Under the pieces are notes generated by a model, which saw only the letters and a list, made by a program, of their open reading frames with translations, made no database searches and was not told the origin of the DNA. From an uncultured Bacteroidales bacterium (GTDB lineage: Bacteria > Bacteroidota > Bacteroidia > Bacteroidales > Paludibacteraceae), in contig CAMJDT010000029.1 in the NCBI GenBank assembly GCA_946404495.1, positions 1 through 34,248 of the forward strand: 34,248 bases of DNA, in the 5' to 3' direction. The position numbers and the translations under genes are program-made. Positions 1 through 5,067 of the stretch are shown piece by piece (the stretch's first letter is position 1; each line of letters begins with the position of its first letter).

Positions 1-44
1 CCCGATAGCGAACTGATCAATGGTGATAATGTTACGTGTGCCAT
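1..44 (-). CDS. N-terminal fragment of a phage-like structural protein (partial)
   Basis: An ATG on the minus strand at 44 opens a frame that reads MAHVTLSPLISSLSG and runs off the window edge. From memory, this opening resembles short Bacteroidetes phage proteins that begin with a similar TLSPL-type segment, but 14 residues are too few for a firm assignment. It lies 12 bp downstream of the stop of the 91-aa gene and on the same strand, as in a tightly packed phage operon. Only the start is visible. Confidence 0.35.
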   Translation of the reverse strand, partial: MAHVTLSPLISSLS

Positions 45-56
45 ACTTTTTACTTA

Positions 57-332
57 TTAGTTATTGCTTTCGACTTTTGACTTTTGACTTTCGACTTTCC
101 TCTTTTTCTTGAGTTCGCGGTTGCGAAAGCGGGAGACGGGCTGAAGGATGCTAAAGAGGAAGTCGAACAGCCGGTCATCTTCTGTGAGGACTCTCATGAG
201 TCGGAAGTCATGTCGGAGTAATCGCTTATCCGTAAGAGGATCTTTGTCCGGCGAGAGGGAGCCGGAATAGAGGATTTGATACTCATCTTTGCCTGCCTTG
301 ATGGTCAGGGTGGTTAAAACTTTGTCTTTCAT
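57..332 (-). CDS. Small hypothetical protein, phage-like block, with repeat-derived C-terminus
   Basis: A 91-aa soluble protein that I do not recognise. It starts at the ATG at 332, preceded by a purine-rich GAAAGGAAAAAAGT leader very like the one before the 40-aa gene at 1295. Residues 1-75 look like a normal charged small protein. The last 15 or so residues (KRKVESQKSKVESNN) are encoded by a 7-bp-period tandem repeat. The native end of the protein was therefore probably altered by insertion of the repeat. Neighbours on the same strand suggest a phage or other mobile operon. Function unknown. Confidence 0.6.
   Translation of the reverse strand: MKDKVLTTLTIKAGKDEYQILYSGSLSPDKDPLTDKRLLRHDFRLMRVLTEDDRLFDFLFSILQPVSRFRNRELKKKRKVESQKSKVESNN
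68..95 (-). repeat. Heptamer array, GTCRAAA family (in coding sequence)
   Basis: On the minus strand this is four 7-bp units, GTCGAAA, GTCAAAA, GTCAAAA, GTCGAAA, followed by GC. It encodes VESQKSKVES at the C-terminus of the 91-aa protein. The same 30-bp layout (four units then GC) recurs at 592-619, 31198, 31396 and 31695. Confidence 0.9.
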
Positions 333-342
333 ACTTTTTTCC

Positions 343-370
343 TTTCAATTTTCAATTTTCACTTTTCACT
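343..370 (-). repeat. Heptamer array, AGTGAAA/ATTGAAA family
   Basis: Four 7-bp units (plus strand TTTCAAT twice, then TTTCACT twice) sit immediately upstream of the start of the 91-aa gene. The end of the array overlaps its purine-rich leader, so the repeat may form part of the ribosome-binding region. The same unit family recurs at 11615-11642. Confidence 0.85.
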
Positions 371-383
371 TTTCTTTTATTGT

Positions 384-567
384 CTCGGCTGTCAGCCGAG
401 TGCGATTCTTTTTGGGTTCTGCTCTCGCCGTTAACTCGGCGAGCATCATTGTGCACTTTGGCGGTATGATTACCGCCATCACCCGCTGTGAGGCGTTCCA
501 TTTGGCGGCATTTTTGCCGCCATTAATTGCTGTGAATGTTGTGCACTTTGCTCGCATTTTTGCGAGC
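384..567. repeat. Cluster of five REP-like palindromes
   Basis: Five perfect or nearly perfect hairpins occur in a row: 384-400 (CTCGG/CCGAG type), 421-444 (GCTCTCGCCG/CGGCGAGC), 460-477 (GGCGGTA/TACCGCC), 504-521 (GGCGGCA/TGCCGCC) and 550-567 (GCTCGCA/TGCGAGC). The last three start 44 and 46 bp apart and share flanks such as GCTGTG and TGTGCACTTT. The second, with its GGGTTCT flank, is the same element as the one beside the RAYT at 4938, with compensatory changes in the stem. The last two hairpins encode the C-terminus of the 176-aa gene. Confidence 0.8.
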
Positions 568-1009
568 ATGACTCGCTGTGTTCCTTATTGCTTTCGACTT
601 TTGACTTTCGACTTTCGACTTGCTTATAATTCAGCGGTTCTACCTCCTTTAGTTCGAATGCCTGCGCGGCTTTGAGGGTATAGATGCCGTAGTGTTTGTA
701 GTAGCGGGCAGAGACCATCTTATAGCACTTCATCATCGAGTCGAGGTGCTCCGTTCCGTTCCAGTCGTAGGGGATCGTCACGCAGTCCTTGATCGCGTAG
801 TAAGGATGATCCTTGATTTTGGCGCCGCGCATCTTCCGTTCCCAAAGCGTGACCCAGATTTGGCGCTGACGCTGCAGCGGGAGGGAGTCCCAGAGCTCCT
901 TGGCGGGGCGCAGCATGTTGGTATGATGCGGGGCGATGTAAGGCTGGATGAGCGCGAGGACTTTAGGCCAACTGTCGCGTCGTTTGAGTACGTCGGTAAT
1001 GGATTCCAT
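479..1009 (-). CDS. Hypothetical protein of the phage-like block with repeat-extended C-terminus
   Basis: A 176-aa protein read from the ATG at 1009. Residues 1-130 form a basic, tryptophan- and tyrosine-containing domain (for example QRQRQIWVTLWERKM) that I do not recognise. After about residue 130 the sequence is repeat-derived: a heptamer array encodes QVESRKSKVESNK, and two palindromes then encode a Cys/Ser/Gln-rich tail to the stop. The tail probably replaced or extended a native stop near residue 130. It lies in a same-strand run with the other phage-like genes. Function unknown. Confidence 0.6.
   Translation of the reverse strand: MESITDVLKRRDSWPKVLALIQPYIAPHHTNMLRPAKELWDSLPLQRQRQIWVTLWERKMRGAKIKDHPYYAIKDCVTIPYDWNGTEHLDSMMKCYKMVSARYYKHYGIYTLKAAQAFELKEVEPLNYKQVESRKSKVESNKEHSESCSQKCEQSAQHSQQLMAAKMPPNGTPHSG
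592..619 (-). repeat. Heptamer array, GTCRAAA family (in coding sequence)
   Basis: On the minus strand the units are GTCGAAA, GTCGAAA, GTCAAAA, GTCGAAA, then GCAAT. It encodes VESRKSKVES in the 176-aa protein and is followed at once by the palindrome cluster. The unit order is the same as in the array at 31695. Confidence 0.9.
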
Positions 1010-1033
1010 AAAAATAATTTTTTAAAAAAAGAA

Positions 1034-1104
1034 GTAGAGAGACCGAATCGTTGGGTGTAGATCTGAGGGACTACAGGGAGGATGATAAGTAGCGGTCTCC
1101 CTAC
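1034..1104 (-). terminator. Long-loop inverted repeat, possible terminator or structured leader
   Basis: The arms 1034-1045 and 1093-1104 pair over 12 bp with one wobble around a 47-nt loop. Read on the minus strand, the second arm is followed by a T-rich run before the 176-aa gene starts at 1009. It could end transcription from the genes at 1173-2449 or act as a leader structure. The long loop makes a simple terminator uncertain. Confidence 0.4.
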
Positions 1105-1172
1105 CTCTTTCTTTTGATTAATTTTTCTTTTTCGTTCTTTCTTTTTGCTACTTTTTCTTTATCGTTTTTCTT

Positions 1173-1295
1173 TTATCCGCTTTTCTTTCTGTCCGTCCGA
1201 TAGCGCTGACGGATTCGAGCAAGTCGCTCATCTATCCTTGCCTCTTCCTCCGCGCTCGGAGTCTGATACGCATCTTCCGATACTGTGTATGCCAT
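1173..1295 (-). CDS. Small 40-aa protein in the phage-like block
   Basis: The ATG at 1295 opens a 40-codon frame ending at TAA. The peptide runs MAYTVSEDAYQTPS and ends RQRYRTDRKKSG, so it is acidic then strongly basic. It is preceded by a leader GAAAGGAAAAGGT just like that of the 91-aa gene at 332, and it fills an otherwise empty gap between same-strand genes. The shared leader is the main reason to believe it. Function unknown; it is below the usual length cutoff of gene callers. Confidence 0.5.
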   Translation of the reverse strand: MAYTVSEDAYQTPSAEEEARIDERLARIRQRYRTDRKKSG

Positions 1296-1303
1296 ACCTT
1301 TTC

Positions 1304-1338
1304 CTTTCAACTTTCACCTTTCACTTTTCACCTTTCAG
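1304..1338 (-). repeat. Heptamer array, GGTGAAA-like family, at a gene junction
   Basis: Five 7-bp units (plus strand CTTTCAA, CTTTCAC, CTTTCAC, TTTTCAC, CTTTCAG) span the stop codon of the 138-aa gene and the leader of the 40-aa gene. The TGA stop lies within the last unit, so this array forms the junction between the two genes. Confidence 0.85.
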
Positions 1339-1751
1339 TCCAGGCAGCATTTGAGGGTGTAGTCGAAGCGGGTAAAGCGACGGGCGAACTTCGTCTTGAA
1401 GGCATCGTAGAAGCCCTTGATGGTCTTGGTGAGAGCTTTCGCTTGGGCGCTATAGCCGCTCTGCTCACGGAGGCGCTTGCGGTAGTTGACGGCATCCTCG
1501 TCGCGGCTGGTCGTGATGTCGGGCGCGGTGTCGGAGGGGTTTTCGGGGTCTTTTTCTAAGATCGGATCCTTGTCGAGGATGAAGACTCCTACCCTGTCGA
1601 GGGCGAACTTACCGCCGTCGGGTTGGATGAGTTTGGCTTCCTCGATTGCGAGGGGTTTCACACGTTCGATTTGAGCCTTGATGGCTTTCTCTTGGGTACG
1701 CAGCTCGTAGAGCGCTGCGAGGTTTTGGGTAGATAATTCAGTTGTTTCCAT
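1335..1751 (-). CDS. Hypothetical coiled-coil-like protein of the phage-like block
   Basis: A 138-aa protein with a charged, probably helical N-terminus (residues 8-40, with EKAIKAQIERVKPLAIEEAK) and a lysine/arginine-rich C-terminal half. There is no signal peptide or membrane segment. It lies just downstream of the HNH gene, 5 bp after its stop, on the same strand. Its stop codon is the first codon of a heptamer array. This size and make-up is common among unannotated phage proteins, but I do not recognise the family. Confidence 0.6.
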   Translation of the reverse strand: METTELSTQNLAALYELRTQEKAIKAQIERVKPLAIEEAKLIQPDGGKFALDRVGVFILDKDPILEKDPENPSDTAPDITTSRDEDAVNYRKRLREQSGYSAQAKALTKTIKGFYDAFKTKFARRFTRFDYTLKCCLD

Positions 1752-1756
1752 AATGG

Positions 1757-1798
1757 TTAATTTTGATTTTTTAATTTTTCATTTTCTATCTTCATTTT
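1757..1798 (-). repeat. Heptamer array, A/T-rich family (in coding sequence)
   Basis: Six 7-bp units (plus strand TTAATTT, TGATTTT, TTAATTT, TTCATTT, TCTATCT, TCATTTT) encode the C-terminal MKIENEKLKNQN of the HNH protein. The units are less uniform than the GTCRAAA arrays but keep the 7-bp register. Confidence 0.7.
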
Positions 1799-2449
1799 TT
1801 CCTCCTCAAATCTTCGGAGGTAGTCGCCGGTGGTGAATATCGAGCGATGATTAGGCACGAGTGCATCGAGATCGCGCATGACGCTGAACCAGATGTCCAT
1901 CTCCTTGCCGGAATAGTTGACGGGGTTGATGCCGTGCTTGCGCAGTACTTGCAGCACATGCGTAGAGCGCCACGCGTTTTCCTTCGGGTGCACCCATTCG
2001 AGGTTGTCGGCGGCATAACACCGGCGGTCGCCGTTCTTATGGTCGCTCTCGGCGCGTTTGCCGTCGGGATAGACCGGTCGCGGTCCATGGAATACGGTGC
2101 AGACGTATATGTAGCATTGTATATCCCCAAAATTCCTCATATGAGGAGATGTACTGCCGGAAATGCCGTTGTGGGTTATCCGGCGGGCTACTCTGTGGGA
2201 GGGTCCGAATGTGTCGTAAATCTGCCGCAACCCTTTACGGGTAAGGGAAAAGAAATGCATATGCGCATCTACGTACAGTCGCTTGTACGTGCGGTACTTG
2301 GGGTCGATCTCGGCAGTACCGAGCAGGAGCCGTCGGCCGTCGTCGGTGTAGGCGATGATGCGGTCATCGGGTCGCAGGAGGTCGGCATGATACTCGATGA
2401 TTCGGATTTTAGGTGGTCTGCGTGGTTGGTCTTTTTCTTGTTGTTGCAT
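1757..2449 (-). CDS. HNH endonuclease family protein (phage/homing type)
   Basis: A 230-aa protein. Residues 134-160 contain the HNH signature of phage and homing endonucleases: ESDHKNGD with D136 and H137, then ADNLEWVHPKENAWRS with N149, which matches the usual DH-NGD-N-ENL-W-T-EN pattern. The N-terminal 110 residues have no clear domain. The last dozen residues come from an A/T-rich heptamer array. Such enzymes nick or cut DNA with one metal ion and are typical of prophages and introns. It is the first gene of a leftward transcript with a -7 box at 2559-2566. Confidence 0.75.
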   Translation of the reverse strand: MQQQEKDQPRRPPKIRIIEYHADLLRPDDRIIAYTDDGRRLLLGTAEIDPKYRTYKRLYVDAHMHFFSLTRKGLRQIYDTFGPSHRVARRITHNGISGSTSPHMRNFGDIQCYIYVCTVFHGPRPVYPDGKRAESDHKNGDRRCYAADNLEWVHPKENAWRSTHVLQVLRKHGINPVNYSGKEMDIWFSVMRDLDALVPNHRSIFTTGDYLRRFEEEKMKIENEKLKNQN

Positions 2450-2533
2450 TGTTGCGATGATTGTGCTTTGTCCGGTGAAGCGCTTCGTGGGTACCCAAGC
2501 CCAAACATCGCGGGTTAATAAATTATGGCTATC

Positions 2534-2566
2534 GCGCCTCTCTTTTCGAAAGGCGCTGCAAAAGTA
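2534..2566 (-). promoter_or_regulatory. Promoter of the phage-like operon with a start-site stem-loop
   Basis: Minus-strand TACTTTTG at 2559-2566 fits the Bacteroidetes -7 box. No good TTG is found 20 bp upstream. Directly downstream, around the expected start, 2534-2556 forms a stem (GCGCCT/AGGCGC plus neighbours). The roughly 100-nt leader to the HNH start also holds the palindromes GAAGCGCTTC and GGGTACCC. Confidence 0.5.
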
Positions 2567-2607
2567 CAGCTTTTTTCACCGATTGGGTGGAAATAAATTT
2601 CCCCTTT

Positions 2608-2877
2608 TTAGTTTTTTTCCATTATTTGCTTAATTCTCCGTGTTGTACGGTCAAAAATAGCCGCAACGATCTTGTTTAAGTACTTGAATTGTTGCTCTTT
2701 TGGAGACTTGTTGATCTCTTGTGCTTGCCGTCTAATCACTTCGTCATAGACCACACGTACGAGACCTGAACTAAGGTCTGTTAGATTACATGTAAGAGCC
2801 AGAAAACTGCTGTCAGAGAGTGAACGTAGATACGTCCTGACCATCTCGAGGATGGTTTGTTCTAATTGGTCATTCAT
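2608..2877 (-). CDS. Hypothetical helical protein
   Basis: An 89-aa protein read from the ATG at 2877. It looks all-helical, without signal peptide or membrane segment, and ends in a lysine/arginine-rich stretch (DRTTRRIKQIMEKN). It lies alone between the phage-like block and two tandem terminators. Readthrough past the second terminator would be needed if it is transcribed from upstream. I do not recognise the family. Confidence 0.55.
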   Translation of the reverse strand: MNDQLEQTILEMVRTYLRSLSDSSFLALTCNLTDLSSGLVRVVYDEVIRRQAQEINKSPKEQQFKYLNKIVAAIFDRTTRRIKQIMEKN

Positions 2878-2907
2878 AATGGTGGATGTTAAAAAAAAGA
2901 CAAAAAA

Positions 2908-2931
2908 AGCCGGCCTCTAATGAGGTCGGCT
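2908..2931 (-). terminator. Intrinsic terminator (second of a tandem pair)
   Basis: A 10-bp stem (AGCCGGCCTC with GAGGTCGGCT, one wobble) with a 4-nt loop is followed on the minus strand by seven T and then further T runs. It ends about 30 bp before the start of the 89-aa gene, so it could also act as an attenuator for that gene. Confidence 0.8.
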
Positions 2932-2946
2932 GATAGGTATAAAAAA

Positions 2947-2978
2947 AGAGGCAGAGCACAATGATGTGCTCCGCCTCT
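2947..2978 (-). terminator. Intrinsic terminator of the 216-aa gene
   Basis: A 14-bp stem (2947-2960 with 2965-2978, one wobble) with a 4-nt loop is followed on the minus strand by a run of T at 2941-2947. It lies 30 bp after the stop of the 216-aa gene. Confidence 0.85.
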
Positions 2979-3007
2979 GAGAGGGAATTACGCTTAATAG
3001 GATACCA

Positions 3008-3658
3008 TTAAAAATTGATTGCGACACCGGCACCATTGCCGGTATAGCGGATGTCGAGTTGGGCGATGCGTTTTCCGTGCACATAGAGGGGGACGCCGAC
3101 GATAGTGAGAGCGGCGCCTATCGGCATGAGAACATAGCCGGCTGCAGCGCACTTACCTCGTGCTTCAGCGGATTTTGCAGTTTGCGCGGCATCCATCTTC
3201 GTGACATCCGGCTTAATGTTACCAATAGCTACGAGCACCGTGCCTGCCACGAGGGATGGGATACCTACGGCCATTGCGACTGAACCGGTAGAGCGGAGTG
3301 CGCGACCGATGGTTTCGTTGGGATTAGCCGCGAGCGTACGCATCTGCCGGGTATGCACCTCCTCTTGTTGCTGCTGCTTGGCGAGCTTTTGTAGTGCTTT
3401 CTCCGTAGGGACAAACCGATCGTCCACGGTGTCAAAGCGTCCGATGCCTGAGATCACGAAATACAGCACCTTAGCCGGATAGAAGCGAATTGGTTTTGCG
3501 AGATTGACATCCGGCTCCACGACGAGGAGAGTATCATCGTGGTAAATGAGTTTACCATCGAGCGAATGTCCGTTGGTGAGATAGACCGATACGGTGGTCG
3601 CATGAATCGAAAGCGTGAGAGCAACGAGTGCCGTCAGAACAAAAAATAGTTTTTTCAT
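3008..3658 (-). CDS. Secreted or envelope protein of unknown function
   Basis: A 216-aa protein with a clear signal peptide (MKKLFFVLTALVALTLSIHA, cut expected after residue 20 or so). The mature part starts with a beta-rich domain (TTVSVYLTNGHSLDGKLIYHDDTLLVVEP), then a Gln-rich stretch near residue 100. Two hydrophobic segments follow (about 125-146 and 172-197), so it is probably anchored in the inner membrane or has an integral hairpin. I do not recognise the family. It is monocistronic, with its own terminator. Its promoter region is the 57-bp element that is also found upstream of the HIRAN gene, which suggests shared control. Confidence 0.7.
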   Translation of the reverse strand: MKKLFFVLTALVALTLSIHATTVSVYLTNGHSLDGKLIYHDDTLLVVEPDVNLAKPIRFYPAKVLYFVISGIGRFDTVDDRFVPTEKALQKLAKQQQQEEVHTRQMRTLAANPNETIGRALRSTGSVAMAVGIPSLVAGTVLVAIGNIKPDVTKMDAAQTAKSAEARGKCAAAGYVLMPIGAALTIVGVPLYVHGKRIAQLDIRYTGNGAGVAINF

Positions 3659-3680
3659 AAGCGTTGATTTTTTGATTCGC

Positions 3681-3737
3681 CGGCAAAATTACAACAACAA
3701 ACTCCCAAAACTTGAGAGTTTGTTGAAAAAAATGCAT
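3681..3737 (-). promoter_or_regulatory. Promoter with palindrome, copy A of a shared 57-bp element
   Basis: On the minus strand the element ends in the -7 box TAATTTTG (3685-3692) 27-34 bp before the ATG. A 10-bp inverted repeat (CAACAAACTC at 3695-3704 and GAGTTTGTTG at 3716-3725) covers the place where TTG would be expected. The element matches 10568-10623 except for two substitutions and one base in an A-run. A regulator-dependent promoter is inferred. Confidence 0.7.
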
Positions 3738-3768
3738 AAATAAAGCAAGAGAAGGGATTTTTTACGAC

Positions 3769-3794
3769 CGGAGTTAGCCGCGAGAGCAGAACCC
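3769..3794 (+). repeat. REP-like element at the 3' end of the RAYT gene
   Basis: This 26-bp sequence is the exact reverse complement of 4938-4963, so the two form perfect inverted repeats flanking the transposase gene. It supplies the last five codons and the stop of that gene. It is preceded by CGAC, so that it also carries the CGACCGG end of the 65-bp elements. Confidence 0.85.
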
Positions 3795-4934
3795 TTGGTA
3801 AGAGTGGAGGATATCGGCCATTGCATTTAGGGCGAGGAAGCGATATCGAGAGATATTATGCGGGAGATTGGGATGTTTGTGGTTGACAGTCTGAATGATA
3901 TCTGGTCGCTCAAACGCTTCCGGCTTGGGTTCCAGCAGCAATAATCGCCCTTCCGCGCATGCTTCGAAATAGACGCCCTTAGGTTTGAAGTACTTGCTAT
4001 TGGGGTCATCGGGAGCAGGGAATCCGTCTTTTAGAAGAATGATCAGCGGATAACCGGATTCCCTCAGTGCGCGGCATATTTGTTTCTCTCCTTCCGAGAC
4101 CCCGGCACTGATGAACACAGTCCCGCAATCTGCCTTAATCAAGCATTGCTGCTTGAGCGAATCAATCTGTTCCTGTGATAGAGTACGCGAACATTGTAGT
4201 ACTTGTTTGAGCGGATAGTCCAAAAGGAAGAGGTTTCCAAGCCCTGAGAAATCCAATCCGGCAAAGGAGAGGTTTTGGTGAAGGCGGAAAAGGTCAGGAT
4301 TGGCACGCTTGATGGCCAGTCGGCGGGGATTGTCCTCTATGTACTGCCGCAGATTGTCCAATTGTCCCTCGTGCGTAAGGATACGGTCATGGTATTCAGG
4401 AGCGAAGATTAAGGGTGGTTTGCTCGCGGAGTTAGCCGCGAGAGCAGGACACTCAACAATCGGGTTCATCATAGGGGTTGTGCTCGACCGGCGCCGGGGT
4501 CCCCGATAAATCTTTTGATTTATGGGGTCGCCTTTAACTCCGGTCGTAATGATTTCCAGTGCCCTATCGCCACACTGCTTTTTGAACCAACTGACGTAGT
4601 AGCCAAGGGGGTGTTTAATGGTTTGCCGCACATATAGTAATATATGAATATGATCCGGCATTACTACGTATCTGAATATTTCGGCGCTTTCAAAGCCTTT
4701 GTATTGCGGCATTTGCTTTATTTCGTCAGCGACCATCTTCCCTATTGGAGTGAGATCAATAGCAGCATTATCCACATCACCGACGAGCCGACCAAACATC
4801 GGTTCACGGTTGACGGTAGTCAATGTGAGCATGTAAATGGTCGGGGCATGATAATCGTGCCATTGTGCGCGTAGCAGATGCACTTTTTCCTGCTTGTATC
4901 GCAATCCTTTATCTGTATGTATCCACTCTGCCAT
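3774..4934 (-). CDS. REP-associated tyrosine transposase (RAYT, Y1/HUH) with extra C-terminal domain
   Basis: A 386-aa protein from the ATG at 4934; an upstream in-frame TTG at 4970 lies inside a REP and is unlikely to be used. Residues 30-205 are a Y1 transposase: TLTTVNREPMFG, the HUH motif MPDHIHILL (H95, H97), and the catalytic tyrosine Y198 in NLRQYIEDNPRR. Such enzymes nick single-stranded hairpin REP DNA. Residues about 131-174 are encoded by inserted REP elements, between the HUH and Tyr segments. Residues 220-386 form an additional domain with a Rossmann-like look (GTVFISAGVSEGEKQ, then YPLIILL) that resembles DprA/LOG folds; this is a guess. The gene lies between REPs in inverted orientation. 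Activity is plausible because all catalytic residues remain. Confidence 0.85.
   Translation of the reverse strand: MAEWIHTDKGLRYKQEKVHLLRAQWHDYHAPTIYMLTLTTVNREPMFGRLVGDVDNAAIDLTPIGKMVADEIKQMPQYKGFESAEIFRYVVMPDHIHILLYVRQTIKHPLGYYVSWFKKQCGDRALEIITTGVKGDPINQKIYRGPRRRSSTTPMMNPIVECPALAANSASKPPLIFAPEYHDRILTHEGQLDNLRQYIEDNPRRLAIKRANPDLFRLHQNLSFAGLDFSGLGNLFLLDYPLKQVLQCSRTLSQEQIDSLKQQCLIKADCGTVFISAGVSEGEKQICRALRESGYPLIILLKDGFPAPDDPNSKYFKPKGVYFEACAEGRLLLLEPKPEAFERPDIIQTVNHKHPNLPHNISRYRFLALNAMADILHSYQGFCSRG
4421..4446 (+). repeat. REP-like palindrome inside the RAYT coding region
   Basis: A 26-bp palindrome (TGCTCGCGG, loop AGTTAG, CCGCGAGAGCA) with the same sequence as the flanking element, in the orientation of 3769-3794. 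It encodes about ALAANSAS on the minus strand and keeps the transposase frame open. Confidence 0.85.
4482..4546 (+). repeat. 65-bp palindromic element, copy 1 (inside RAYT)
   Basis: This element starts GCTCGACCGG and ends CTCCGGTCG, so its ends pair (CGACCGG/CCGGTCG). Inside, CCCCGATAAATC pairs with GATTTATGGGG with one bulge. It is identical in all 65 positions to 4981-5045. It lies in frame within the transposase gene. Confidence 0.9.
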
Positions 4935-4937
4935 CTT

Positions 4938-4969
4938 GGGTTCTGCTCTCGCGGCTAACTCCGCGAGCA
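4938..4969 (-). repeat. REP-like element at the 5' end of the RAYT gene
   Basis: GGGTTCTGCTCTCGCGG, loop CTAACT, CCGCGAGCA lies just upstream of the RAYT start. 4938-4963 is the perfect inverted repeat of 3769-3794. The same element at 413-445 differs by G/C swaps on both stem arms, which conserves pairing. Confidence 0.85.
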
Positions 4970-4980
4970 AAAATGGTTCA

Positions 4981-5045
4981 GCTCGACCGGCGCCGGGGTC
5001 CCCGATAAATCTTTTGATTTATGGGGTCGCCTTTAACTCCGGTCG
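4981..5045 (+). repeat. 65-bp palindromic element, copy 2 (upstream of RAYT)
   Basis: It is identical to 4482-4546. It lies between the RAYT start and the stop of the DUF262 gene, 11 bp from the short REP element. The exact identity of two copies 499 bp apart implies recent duplication or gene conversion. Confidence 0.9.
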
Positions 5046-5067
5046 TTTGTTCGCGAATAAGGATGAT

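Noticed and set aside
1..2600. Complete prophage
   Set aside because: Only a few small genes and an HNH gene are visible, without integrase, capsid, terminase or attachment sites in the window.
4935..4970. Upstream TTG start of the RAYT gene within the REP
   Set aside because: The 12 added residues are encoded by the REP palindrome only; the ATG at 4934 directly after it is the more likely start.
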